The notes under the pieces are model-generated. The model ran no database searches and was not told the origin of the DNA. It was given only the letters and a program-made list of their open reading frames with translations. 64,000 bases of DNA from Candidatus Aalborgicola bjergmarkensis (GTDB taxonomy: Bacteria > Pseudomonadota > Gammaproteobacteria > Burkholderiales > Burkholderiaceae_C). This document shows positions 9,810-18,693 of the stretch, in pieces (the stretch's first letter is position 1; the number at the start of each line of letters is the position of its first letter). A program made the position numbers and the translations under genes. The DNA lies in NCBI GenBank assembly GCA_016708725.1, contig JADJFE010000030.1:1-64000 (forward strand). The letters are read 5' to 3'.

Positions 9810-10249
9810 ATGCAAGCTGCATTGAGCAGTGGACGCACGCTGCAATGTGCGTGCTGTCAAACCGAAGTGCTAGTGTGTACGCCTTGTGACCGAGGTCAGC
9901 GCTACTGCAGCGCTGAGTGTCGCAAACAGGCACGTCTAGCCAGTCAACGCAGAGCCTCCAGGATATATCAAAGCAGCCGTGTCGGACGCTGCAACCACGC
10001 CCGTCGTCAACAACGATTACGCCTACGCCAGCGAGAGCAGGAACTGCCTCCAAAAAATAGTGACTCATCAGGGCCTTCCCAAGAAGCCTGTGCGGGTGAT
10101 TTACTACCACCACAGCTCGATGTGAAGCCAGCGCAACTGTCAAGCCGACACCAGCGGGGCATTGCCACTGGTGCGCGCGCCCTGTGGCGAGCGGAGTTCG
10201 CCGTAGTCGGCTGCTGCGGGCAACGAGTGAACCGATTTTCGACCCATAA
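9810..10249 (+). pseudogene. Small zinc-binding protein of the IS21-like element (frameshifted)
   Basis: Intact for about 80 codons: CACC, then VCTPCDRGQRYCSAECRKQAR, giving four CxxC/CxxxC pairs that suggest treble-clef or zinc-ribbon binding, followed by an Arg-rich stretch (SRVGRCNHARRQQRLRLRQR). The frame shifts near 10050; VTHQGLP and later CHWCARPV appear in other frames and match the C-terminal plan (VTHQG..., CHFC) of the intact relative at 14304-14726. It sits immediately upstream of the parB-like gene. The role is unknown; the basic, cysteine-rich character suggests nucleic-acid binding. Confidence 0.6.
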
Positions 10250-10330
10250 AAGACAAGGAATTACCCATGACCGACTCCCTTGAAAGCCAGACGGATATTC
10301 CAGCTGATTCAAGGCGAGATAGTGCCATAA

Positions 10331-12100
10331 CCATTTGAATTTAAATAGTTATTTTTGTTTGAGCGGAAAAAGCTTACTGCCTACAAAGTGTGGGGGCACC
10401 AACAGGGAGGGTCAAGCCAAGTGCGCTGAGTATCGAAGACTGAAGCGCATCGGGTCGAGGCAATCGTGTGGTCGTTTGTCCGTTTGTTTCGTAATGAAGG
10501 TAGGTCAGGCGTGATAGTGCCACCAGTGCATCGTCGATTGTCAGTGCACCCGGTTCGTTGGCGATAGTGCCAAATGTCTTATGCAGCATTGTCTCCAAGG
10601 CGCGGGCGATTTTCAGGGAGAGCATGGCGACAAACACATGTGCTTTGGTTCGCTCGGCATTGCGCAAGAAGATAGGGCGCACTTCGAGCAAGCCGGTTTT
10701 CATGGTGCGGAAATTGCGTTCGACTTTCTGCAGATCACCGTAGCGTTCATGAACGGTAACGGCCTTCATCTGCTCGCGGGTGAGGTCGGTCTCCAGGCAA
10801 TAACACCCATCAAGCAGTGCATTGTTTTGCATAGCCAATTGATCAATGACACAGGCTATTGTTCCATCTTCACTAAGGGAAAGTGTCACAAATGCGGCGA
10901 GTTTGTAGCTCTTGCTCCATCGCATGAGTTGATTCAATCCGGCCTGCGCTTTGGCGCGAGGATGCTTACCGACGAAAGTATTGCGTGCAGAAATCTTTTC
11001 CTGCAAAGTGGCCAGCTTATCCTTACGGCGTAGCGCTTCACGATCACGGGTTGCGTCGTTACGGCGCAAAATGAGCCGCTTTTTGTCGTAGTCGATTTCA
11101 CAGATTTCGCTATCGAACAGGTCGGCTTGCAGAACATCCTTTTTCAGCAAGGTGCGAATCTGCGCATCCGTCATGGCTGTAATGTAGTGCCAGCCTTCCT
11201 TCTCTAGCGCTAGTTTCCCTTTGGCCTTGATCATGCCGCGATCACCCACCATGACGACATCCTCGATCTTGAATTGATCCTTGAGCAGGCGGATTTGCTC
11301 TGCCACCGTGCTCGGATCGGCCGTGTTGCCTTCGAAGACCCGCACGGCCAATGGTTCGCCATCATCAGCGGTGAGCAGCCCGATCACGATCTGTAGCTTG
11401 CCAACCTTCTTGTCGCGGTTGTAGCCGTGCGCGGCCATGTCGTTTTGTTCGCCCTCAAAGTAGCTCGATGTACGTCATACAGCACGAGCAATGGAGTGCA
11501 CCCTGTTCGCTTGACATGTTCTCGGTAGAGACTCAGTTCAACTTTGCTCTGCTTTCCAGCGAGCCAATCCAAAGCGTCGTACAAATCGTTTTCGTCAAAG
11601 GGCGATAAACCCAGAATATCTTGCGTGGCGTGCTGACTTGACCAACGTAGCGCCGAGAGTCGCGATCCTGCATGGTCAATACGTGCGAGCACCAGGAGCA
11701 GCACCCTCATCGCTTCCTGGCTTTTCCCCAGTGCACCCGAAACACCGAGGCGATCAGCGAGTTGTTTGAGGACGAACAGCACGCCAAAAATCACCCCCGA
11801 TATCGGCTCACCGTAGGTAGCGAATTCGCCCTTGAGCGCCATTCTTAGCGCTTCGACTACGCTAGGCTCCCAATTCGTCACATTGACGAGGGTGCGACTC
11901 TTAACCTTGCCATCTTCGCGATAGCTTTCGCGCAAGAGGATTGCGGGGGGCGAGTTGCGGTTAAGGACGGTTGCTATGTACATGCTTACTAATTATAAGC
12001 AAATTCAGACACTTTCATTGGCAATACTCAAACATATCCATGCATTTACATGCCTACATTTCTATAATGTGGATCGCCAAAATGACTCTTTTTCAAATGG
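10331..12100 (-). mobile_element. IS1634-like element inserted in the parB-like gene
   Basis: About 1.77 kb with inverted ends CCATTTGAA (10331-10339) and TTCAAATGG (12092-12100). It carries one long minus-strand transposase gene. The flanks share only AA (10329-10330 and 12101-12102). Joining the parB-like halves there restores an open frame. A 2-bp duplication is shorter than I would expect for IS1634 (about 5-6 bp), so the ends may be slightly off. Confidence 0.7.
10374..11983 (-). pseudogene. IS1634/IS4-superfamily transposase with one frameshift
   Basis: Starts at the minus-strand ATG at 11983 (MYIATVLNRNSPPAILLRES) and ends at 10374. Two long open pieces (11384-11983 and 10374-11438) are linked by a single lost base near 11465, where LYDV must shift to reach YFEGEQNDMAAHGYNRDKK. 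The DDE core shows LLVLYDV (first Asp), MVGDRGMI (second Asp), and the long C-terminal block with ERYGDLQKVERNFRTMKTGL (catalytic Glu). About 530 residues, normal for IS1634. Otherwise well preserved, so the frameshift may be recent. Confidence 0.85.
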
Positions 12101-13989
12101 AATCAATGGGTTGCTGAGTTTTCCCTTCTGGAATATCCGCCAGACCAGCAACACCCATGGCTTTGGCGCTCATGAACAAAGTGTGGGCGGGTACGTTGGC
12201 GCAAGACAAGTCGATTTACACCGCCTGGAGCTGCGCTTTGAGGCCACCCGCATCGCCGATACGGCGGCAGTGCAGCGACTGACTGAATCGATACGCACAA
12301 GCGGACAACTGGTAGCGTGCATTGCCGCTGACGACCAAGACAGTGGTGCCCTGGTACTGATTGACGGCTACCGGCGCCTGAGCGCGCTCAAGCGACTGGG
12401 CGCAGACACCGCCCTGGTGCAATGCTGGCACTGCCCGGTGGGGCCTGCGCTGGCACAGATGCTGGCCCACTCGTTCTCGCGGGCATTTGACCCCATGGAG
12501 GAAGCCCTCATGCTGCGCGAGCTGATCGACTCCCTTGGCCTGAGTCAGCGCGAAGCTGCACGTCAATGCGCCCGTGATGTGAGCTGGGTACAGCGCCGCT
12601 TGGTACTACTGGGGGCACTGTCCCAGGACCTGGTGCAGGCGGTGCGCAGTGGGGGCATATCGAGTTGGGCGGGCTCACGCATTGTGGCCCCGTTGGCGCG
12701 CGCCAACAGCGAGCATGCCAGTCAACTACTGGCCAGCATGGCAAGCGACCACTTAAGTACGCGTGAACTGCAAGCCTGGTTTAGCCACTACCAAGCCGCC
12801 CAACACACGCAGCGCCAACGCATGGTGGAACACCCACGCCTGTTTATCGACAGCTTGAACGAGAGACAAAGCCAGAGCATTGCCAAAGACCTGCGGGGCG
12901 GACCTGAACGTGAGGTGGCTGCTGAGCTGGGTTACCTGCAAGCACTGCTGCAACGCGCACACCGACGCCTAGTGCCACTGACCGCCCCGTTGGAACCAAC
13001 GCTAAAGGGCGCGTGTCTGCGCCTGCATGTAGCGCTGGAACAAGTGAACAACGAACTTACCAGGCTGGTGCCATGACCCCGATAGATATTCGTGCCAGTG
13101 TGCTCACCTTGCACCAACAGAGCACAGGTTTACGTGAAATCAGCCGGGTGCTGCATCTCTCGCGCAACACCGTGCGAGGCATCCTGCGCGAGCCACAAGG
13201 CGTGCAAACACCTGCCCACCCGGTGAATGAGGTCACCCAACAACAACTCACCGAAGTCTATGCCAGAGCCAAAGGTAACGCCGTGCGTATGGCCCAGATA
13301 CTGGCTGATGAGTACAAGCTGCACCCGCCCTACAGCACCCTCACGCGCTGGGTGCGCCAAGCTGAACTGCGCCAACCACCCAAGCGCTCCGGCGAATACC
13401 ACTTCGAGCCCGGCCAGGAGATGCAGCACGACACATCGCCCCATAAGATGGAGGTGGCGGGCAAGAGCATTACCGCCCAGTGTGCAGGTCTGACCTTGGC
13501 GTACTCGCGGCGTTTGTTTATCTGGTACTACCCACGATTTACCCGCTTTGAGGCCAAGGACTTCTTGTTGCGCGCAGCCCAGTTCATGGACGGCACTTGC
13601 CCACTTTGCGTGATCGACAATACCAGCGTCATTCTCGCTGGTGGTGCTGGGCCTGATGCGGTATTCGCACCAGAGATGGCCGCCTTTGCACGCGCCCTGG
13701 GCTTCAAGTTTATGGCACACCGTGTCAATGACCCTGATCGCAAAGCCAGAATCGAGCGCCCCTTTGCATGGGTTGAGGACAACTTCCTGCCTGGGCGCAG
13801 TTTTAGCTCTTTCGATGACTTGAACGCACAGGCGCTCAAGTGGTGCGTTGAAGTGGCCAATGCCAAGCCAAAACGCAGTCTGGGCATGGCACCTGAGGTG
13901 GCGTACGTGATGGAGAAGCCTTACTGTGAATGGCTGCCGGAATGCGCGTCAATCTGGCGGCAGAGGTATTGCGCAGAACTACGGATTTG

Positions 13990-14213
13990 CACGCCATGGG
14001 GGGCTTGAAAGGAGCCCGAAGGGCGAGTTTCAAGACCCCCATGGCGTGGCGGCGCAATTCTCGGGATGTGGTGTTGTGATTTGCGTTTGAGGCAAGGCTT
14101 GGGATGCACTAGCCAAGCAATCCGGGAGGGGAGTAGAAACGAGCTTGCCGTAAAAGCTCGAAGCAGGCACGACATCAGCCAATAACGTCGAAAGTTCAAA
14201 CCGATGTCGTGCC
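13990..14213. repeat. Array of four perfect or near-perfect hairpins at the inner IS21 left end
   Basis: Hairpin 1 (13990-14048): CACGCCATGGGGG pairs with CCCCCATGGCGTG, then CTTGAAA with TTTCAAG, then an inner GCCC-GAA-GGGC. Hairpin 2: GCTTGG (14097) with CCAAGC (14113). Hairpin 3: CGAGCTT (14140) with AAGCTCG (14154). Hairpin 4: GGCACGACATC (14166) with GATGTCGTGCC (14203). None is followed by a T-run, so these are not ordinary terminators. They fill the noncoding space between the IS end and the zinc-protein gene, and could be a structured transcript or protein-binding cruciform sites. Confidence 0.7.
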
Positions 14214-14303
14214 CCGAGCCCGGGAGGGCGACGTTGCCAGTGTCAGTATGTCACGAAACTCTAGGCATTGTCCAGCCCAACCCCCGTCGGCCACTTTTTG
14301 GCG

Positions 14304-14726
14304 ATGGAACCTCCCGCAAGGCGTTACTTGTGTGCTCGTTGCAGCATCCTGGTGCTCATATGCAGCCGTTGTGATCGTGGTAATCGCTACTGCAAAGACT
14401 GTGCATCGACACAGCGAGCACGCTGCGTACGCGCGGCGGGCAAACGCTACCAAAGCAGCCGACGTGGTCGCCACGCCCATGCTCGGCGACAGCAGCGCTG
14501 GAGGGCAAAACACAAAAAAGTGACGCATCAGGGTTCCCCACCCCCCACAGCATTTGCTCTACTGGACGCGGATGTGAGTGCAATCAAAGTCGATGTGCCA
14601 CAGCGGCTCTGGCAGTGTCATTTCTGTCAAGGCAGTTGCGCTGAATTTGTGCGTATCGACTTTTTGCGCCGTCGCATCCGTCGTTCAACCCCACACAAGG
14701 AAGCACACCATGCCCGTGACCCCTGA
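14304..14726 (+). CDS. Small cysteine- and arginine-rich zinc-binding protein of the IS21-like element
   Basis: A protein of 140 residues starting at ATG 14304 (MEPPARRYLCARCS). It has a CARC...CSRCDRGNRYCKDC zinc-cluster half, an Arg-rich middle (RYQSSRRGRHAHARRQQR), the motif VTHQG, and a second cluster CHFCQGSC near residue 105 followed by FLRRRIRRSTPHKE. The same plan is seen in the broken copy at 9810-10249 in the host element. It overlaps the istA start at 14710 by 17 bp, suggesting coupled expression. The family is conserved within such elements but has no function known to me; an RNA- or DNA-binding accessory to transposition is plausible. Confidence 0.75.
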   Translation: MEPPARRYLCARCSILVLICSRCDRGNRYCKDCASTQRARCVRAAGKRYQSSRRGRHAHARRQQRWRAKHKKVTHQGSPPPTAFALLDADVSAIKVDVPQRLWQCHFCQGSCAEFVRIDFLRRRIRRSTPHKEAHHARDP

Positions 14727-16237
14727 ACTCAGAGCCAAGATATTGCGTTATTACCATGCAGAGAAGTGGCCAACCGGCACCATTGCTCGCCAACTCAAGG
14801 TGCACCACGGCACTGTCGAGAGAGTCTTGCGCCAAGCGGGCTTGCCCCGCATCGGAACTGTGCGCGCATCAAACATTGATGCCTATTTGCCGTTCGTTCT
14901 TGAGACCTTGAAGAAGTTTCCCGATCTCAGGGCCAGCCGGCTGTACGCCATGGTCACAGTGCGTGGCTACCAAGGTGGCCCGGATCATTTTCGCCACCTC
15001 ATCGCCCAGCATCGACCCAGACCCTTGCCCGAGGCGTATCTGCGTTTGGTTACCCTTATCGGCGAACAAGCTCAGATTGACTGGGGCCACTTTGGCCACC
15101 TGCAAATCGGCAAAGCCAAACGGCCTTTGATGGCCTTCGTGGCCGTGCTGTCCTGGTCACGGCGTATTTTTTGCGTTTCTCCCTGGATGCGCGTATGGAG
15201 AGTTTTTGCGTGGCCATGTCCAGGCGTTCCAGTCCTGGGGTGGTGTGCCCAGGATACTGCTGTATGACAATCTCAAAAGCGCCGTGTTGGAGCGCCAGGG
15301 TGATGCCATTCGATTCTCACCAGCACTACTGGATTTTGCCGCCCACTACCACTTCGAACCGCGCCCGGTGGCCGTGGCCAGAGGGAATGAGAAGGGGCGT
15401 GTCGAACGCGCCATTCGCTATATCCGTGACAACTTCTTTGCCGCACGTACATTTACCGATCTGGATGACCTCAATGCCCAGGCCGATGCGTGGATCAATG
15501 GAACTGCCAGTGATCGGGCTTGTCCGCAAGACAAAACCATGACGGTAGCACAGGCCTTTTCCCAGGAGGTGCCACGCCTTCTGCAATTGCCTGCCAACCC
15601 CTATCCGGTGGAAGAGCGTGTGGTGGTCAAGGTCGGAAAAACCCCGTATGTTCGCTTTGACCTCAATGACTATTCGGTACCGCACACCCATGTGCGCAAA
15701 ACGCTCACGGTGCTTGCTGATACCAAAACGGTGCGTATTCTGGATGCCCAGACGGTGGTGGCCATCCACGCTCGCAGCTATGACAAGGGTCAGCAAATCG
15801 AGATTGAATCACACATCAAAGACCTGGTTGAGAGAAAAGCCGCAGCGCACGCCCAGCGTGGTATGAATCGTTTGCAGCAGGCCGTACCTGCCAGCGTGGA
15901 GTTACTCACACAGGCCGCAGCCAAAGGTGAACACCTGGGCGCTATCACTGCAGCGCTGCTGCGATTGCTTGATCGCTACGGTGCCGACCAGGTGCAAACG
16001 GCCGTTCTGAACGCACTGCAACGCAAGGTACCCCACCCCAATGCAGTTCGTCTGGCGCTGGAGGCACAGCGCCAAGCCCAGCAAGCCCCTGCGCCGGTGG
16101 TCGTGCAACTCAGTGAAAACGTTCGACTGCGTGACGCGGTGATCCACCCCCACCCATTGAAAAATTACGACCAATTAAACAACACTGATTCCCAACCAGA
16201 AACATCAAGGGGCGACAACGATGGATCCCAAAAATGA
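14710..16237 (+). pseudogene. istA: IstA transposase of the inner IS21-like element (one frameshift)
   Basis: Starts MPVTPELRAKILRYYHAEKW with an N-terminal helix-turn-helix (IARQLKVHHGTVERVLRQ). The DDE core shows AQIDWGHFG (Asp), ILLYDNLKSAV (Asp), and GNEKGRVERAIRYIRDNFF (Glu), followed by PYVRFDLNDYSVPHTHV and a helical C-terminus. A frameshift near 15175 separates 14710-15267 from 15206-16237. Otherwise full length (about 508 residues). Its 3' end overlaps the istB start at 16221 by 17 bp. Confidence 0.85.
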
Positions 16238-16974
16238 TGCTTTGTTCACGCGAGCCAAAAATCTACGCCTACACGGTGTGCTGGAACATTGGTCAGAACT
16301 GGCCGATGCCCCCTGGCTGCCAAGTCTGCTGGACTGGGAGGAGCACGCACGTACCCAGCGCAGCCTTGAGCGACGCCTGAATGACGCACGCATCGGGCGA
16401 TTCAAGGCACTAGCGGACTTTGACTGGAAGTGGCCCAAACAATGTGATCGCGCAGCCATCGAGGCTTTGATGACGCTGGAGTTCATGGCGCAATCCGTCA
16501 ACGTGATATTGCGCGGTAACAATGGCGTGGGCAAGTCAATGCTGGCAAAAAATGTGGCTTATCAGGCTCTGGTTCAGGGTTTTACGGTGCGCTTCACCAC
16601 TGCAGGAGAGATGTTGGGGAGTTGGCTGCCATGGACAGTGATGCGGCGCTACGCAGGCGTTTGCGTCATTACGTCAATCCGGATTTGTTGGTGATTGATG
16701 AGATCGGCTACCTCTCATACTCAAACCGGCATGCCGACTTGCTCTTCGAGTTGATCAACCGTCGCTATGAGTCCAAGAGCACGATTGTGACCACCAATAA
16801 GGCGTTTGCCGACTGGGGGATGTCTTTCCCAATGCCGCTTGTGTGGTGTCCTTGGTTGACCGCCTGGTGCATCACTCTGAGGTGATTGGCATCGAGGGCG
16901 AATCCTATCGTCTCAAGGAGGCACAGGCACGATCCACAGATATGGCAGCCAAACGCAGAAAGGCTAAATCATGA
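16221..16974 (+). pseudogene. istB: IstB helper ATPase of the inner IS21-like element (two frameshifts)
   Basis: Starts MDPKNDALFTRAKNLRLHG. Walker A reads RGNNGVGKSML near 16530, Walker B LLVIDEIGYLSY near 16690, then IVTTNKAFADWG and, after a second shift, VVSLVDRLVHHSEVIGIEG and a basic tail ending at 16974. Frameshifts lie near 16620 and 16825. About 250 residues, the normal IstB length. The stop overlaps the ATG of the following small ORF by 4 bp. Confidence 0.8.
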
Positions 16975-17207
16975 AGCGCGTTACAAAACATATGCAATTG
17001 CCTTCAGGGCGACAATCCGGTCTGTTCATGACCATCGACAATGACTGGAGCACTGAGCAGGCAGCGGCCGTTGCAGAGTTGTTGGAGGACTTGCTGCATG
17101 TGATTCACAGCCGTTATCAGGACAAACTACATGCGCACCAGAAAGCCACACGTATCACTCGATTCAAGCCTGTTTACTCAGACGATGATGATGGGGTGCC
17201 ATTCTGA
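16971..17207 (+). CDS. Small protein coupled to istB, unknown
   Basis: A 78-residue ORF starting in a 4-bp ATGA overlap with istB, starting MKRVTKHMQLP and ending in an acidic VYSDDDDGVPF. A central helical segment (WSTEQAAAVAELLEDLLHVI) dominates. No family recognised. The overlap, the protein-like composition and the terminator 30 bp downstream argue that it is a true fourth gene of the element. Classical IS21 elements have only istA and istB. Confidence 0.55.
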   Translation: MKRVTKHMQLPSGRQSGLFMTIDNDWSTEQAAAVAELLEDLLHVIHSRYQDKLHAHQKATRITRFKPVYSDDDDGVPF

Positions 17208-17237
17208 TCTCAACTATTGTTTTCTGAACCAATAACT

Positions 17238-17260
17238 AAGGGCCGACAAGGCCCTTTTTG
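17238..17260 (+). terminator. Intrinsic terminator of the inner IS21-like operon
   Basis: AAGGGCC, loop GACAA, GGCCCTT then a T-run (TTTTTGTTTG). It lies 30 bp after the small ORF stop at 17207. Confidence 0.85.
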
Positions 17261-17891
17261 TTTGTGCACCAGCGCTTGAAAAACTCCGCCAAATTTGCGC
17301 GCTATTAGACAGCCGGTAACACTTACCTCACCAGCCTGTCAATCGTCTTGCCAGCAGTCTACGAGGTGTTTGAGCGGGTGGTGGACTTGTACGGTTTTGT
17401 CAGCGTCGACACCAACCGGTATTCGACACCTGAACGGCTGGTGAGTAAGACGGTGACGGTGTACAAGCATTACGCCAGTATCGAGATTCATTACAAACGC
17501 ACCCTGGTGGCCAGTCATCCCCGTTTGCTGGGTGTGCGTGATGCGCGCTCCACCTTGCCCGGGCATCACACCATACCCAAACGCACGCCTCGCCAGCCTT
17601 CGCTACAGGCGCAGTTGTTGTGTGGTCAATCTCCTGTTCTTGATGCGTACGTCACAGCGCTCATCAAGCACCTCAATGGGCGTGGTACACGGGCACTGAA
17701 CCGACTGCTACAGATTAAACGGACCTACCCAGCGCAGCCGTTCCTAGCAGCGCTGGAGCAGGCGCTCAAGTACGGTCTGTTTGATTTGACGCGACTGGAG
17801 TCCATGGTGTTGCGCCATGTGGCAGGCGACTTCTTTGCGCTAGGTGAGAGCAGCCATGACAACCTCCCCAATGAACCGGATGATAAAGACG

Positions 17892-18571
17892 ATGAGCAAA
17901 CCAAAAACGACAGCGACCCCGACCCCGCGTGAGGCCTTGCACGCATTGCTAACGGAGTTGAAATTCAAAGGCATGGCGCGTGTGCTGGACAGCGAACTTG
18001 ATCGCGCTGAGCGCAATGGCACCTCTTGCGCAGAGGTGGTGCAACGCCTGCTAAGCGAGCAGGCTTCGTTTCAGCGGGAACGCTCATTAGTCAATCGGGT
18101 GGCGCAGGCACACCTGCCCTGGCAATGGACGATCGACACCTTTCCCTTTGATCGCCAAAGCGGGGTGAATATGGCACAAATCCTCGGTCTTGCCGACTTG
18201 GAGTTTGTGCGTCGCGCCGACAATCTGGTGCTCATTGGTGGCACCGGCACCGGCAAGACCGGCATCGCTCTGGGACTATTGCGCCAGGCCTGCATCAATG
18301 GCTGGCGGGGGCGCTTTACAGTGCGCAGGCGCTGCTCGATGAGCTGTATGCCTCGCTGGCAGATCGCTCCACAACCAAGCTGCTCACGGCGCTTGCACGC
18401 ATGCTGTGGTACGAGTTGTTTAACAACAAGCCGCTGGTCGATGCCTTGCTTGATCGGCTGCAGCACCACTGCATCACCATCCGCATTGAAGGTGCATCTT
18501 TGCGCACCAGCGCACCTGCCACAGCACCTGTGCAGAGCTCAACCAGTCCTGCGAGCCCCAAGGCAAAGTAA
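17892..18571 (+). pseudogene. istB: IstB of the ParB-type IS21 element, lacking the Walker B segment
   Basis: Starts at the ATG at 17892 (MSKPKTTATPTP) or slightly upstream, inside the istA 3' end. IstB N-terminal helices precede Walker A (IGGTGTGKTGIALGLL, near 18235). A lost base near 18317 shifts the frame, after which YSAQALLDELYASLADRS continues normally. Then LLTALARM joins directly to LWYELFNNKPLVDALLDRL: about 50-60 residues that should carry Walker B (LLIDELGY) and sensor 1 are missing, an internal deletion. The tail ends at 18571. Not functional. Confidence 0.8.
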
Positions 18572-18610
18572 AACCGTCTCACCACCGCCGTGCAGTATCT
18601 GCTTGATGGA

Positions 18611-18693
18611 TAAGTAGGGGTCGGCGTGGATATGTGGACAAGCTTGCAAAACGCCCAGCTTGACCACATACCCACACCTCCCACCCGTACTTA
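18611..18693. repeat. Long imperfect hairpin downstream of istB
   Basis: TAAGTA at 18611 pairs with TACTTA at 18688-18693. Inside, TATGTGGaCAAGCT (18631-18644) pairs with AGCTTGaCCACATA (18657-18670), with further GG/CC pairing between. A stem of roughly 30 bp with several mismatches around a 12-nt loop. It sits in the 3' noncoding part of the ParB-type IS21 element. There is no T-run, so it is not an obvious terminator. Confidence 0.6.

Larger units (their letters stand above)
10267..13076 (+). pseudogene. ParB-like gene of the IS21-like element, split by an IS1634-like insertion
   Basis: The 5' end is at 10267-10330 (MTDSLESQTDIPADSRRDSA), 18 bp after the zinc-protein frame. The body resumes at about 12103 and stops at 13076. 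If the insert and a 2-bp AA duplication are removed the frame is open for 345 codons. The body has a ParB/Spo0J N-terminal fold (VDLHRLEL, then SIRTSGQLV and LVLIDGYRRLSALKRLGAD, the box equivalent to GERR), followed by a helix-turn-helix (SQREAARQCARDVSWVQRRL), and a long helical C-terminus. The stop overlaps the istA start (ATGA), so the two genes were translationally coupled. A DNA-binding accessory factor for the transposon is the obvious guess. The remaining body could be read from a GTG near 12183. Confidence 0.7.
13955..17337 (+). mobile_element. Inner IS21-like element with four genes and a hairpin-rich left end
   Basis: A 3383-bp insertion in istA. The 7-bp target GTCAATC is duplicated at 13948-13954 and 17338-17344. 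The ends TGGCGGCAGAGGTATTG (13955) and, inverted, AGGCTGGTGAGGTAAGTG (ending 17337) share GGC-G--GAGGTA. Gene order is zinc protein (14304), istA (14710), istB (16221), then a small coupled ORF (16971) and a terminator (17238). The zinc protein is related to the one in the host element at 9810, but the istA is a different lineage and there is no parB-like gene. Confidence 0.85.
13073..17932 (+). pseudogene. istA: IstA transposase of the ParB-type IS21 element, split by a second IS21-like insertion
   Basis: The first part, 13073-13954, has an N-terminal helix-turn-helix (REISRVLHLSRNTVRGIL) and a DDE core with MQHDTSPH (Asp), LCVIDNTSVIL (Asp) and ARIERPFAWVEDNF (Glu). The second part, 17345-17932, begins VLPAVYEVFERVVD, continues with the VSVDTNRYSTPERL beta-barrel, and has an acidic tail. 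Dropping the insert and one copy of GTCAATC gives one 489-residue frame with no other defect. All three catalytic residues are present. It overlaps the parB-like stop by 4 bp and the istB start by about 40 bp. Confidence 0.85.

Noticed and set aside
11955..12098. An N-terminal extension of the ParB-like protein from ATG 11955
   Set aside because: This stretch lies inside the IS1634-like element and is the antisense of its transposase start; the original start is at 10267.
13073..14008. A complete short IstA gene of 311-331 codons ending at 14008
   Set aside because: The last ~18 codons come from the inverted repeat and hairpin of the inserted element. The true C-terminal part continues at 17345 after removing the insert.
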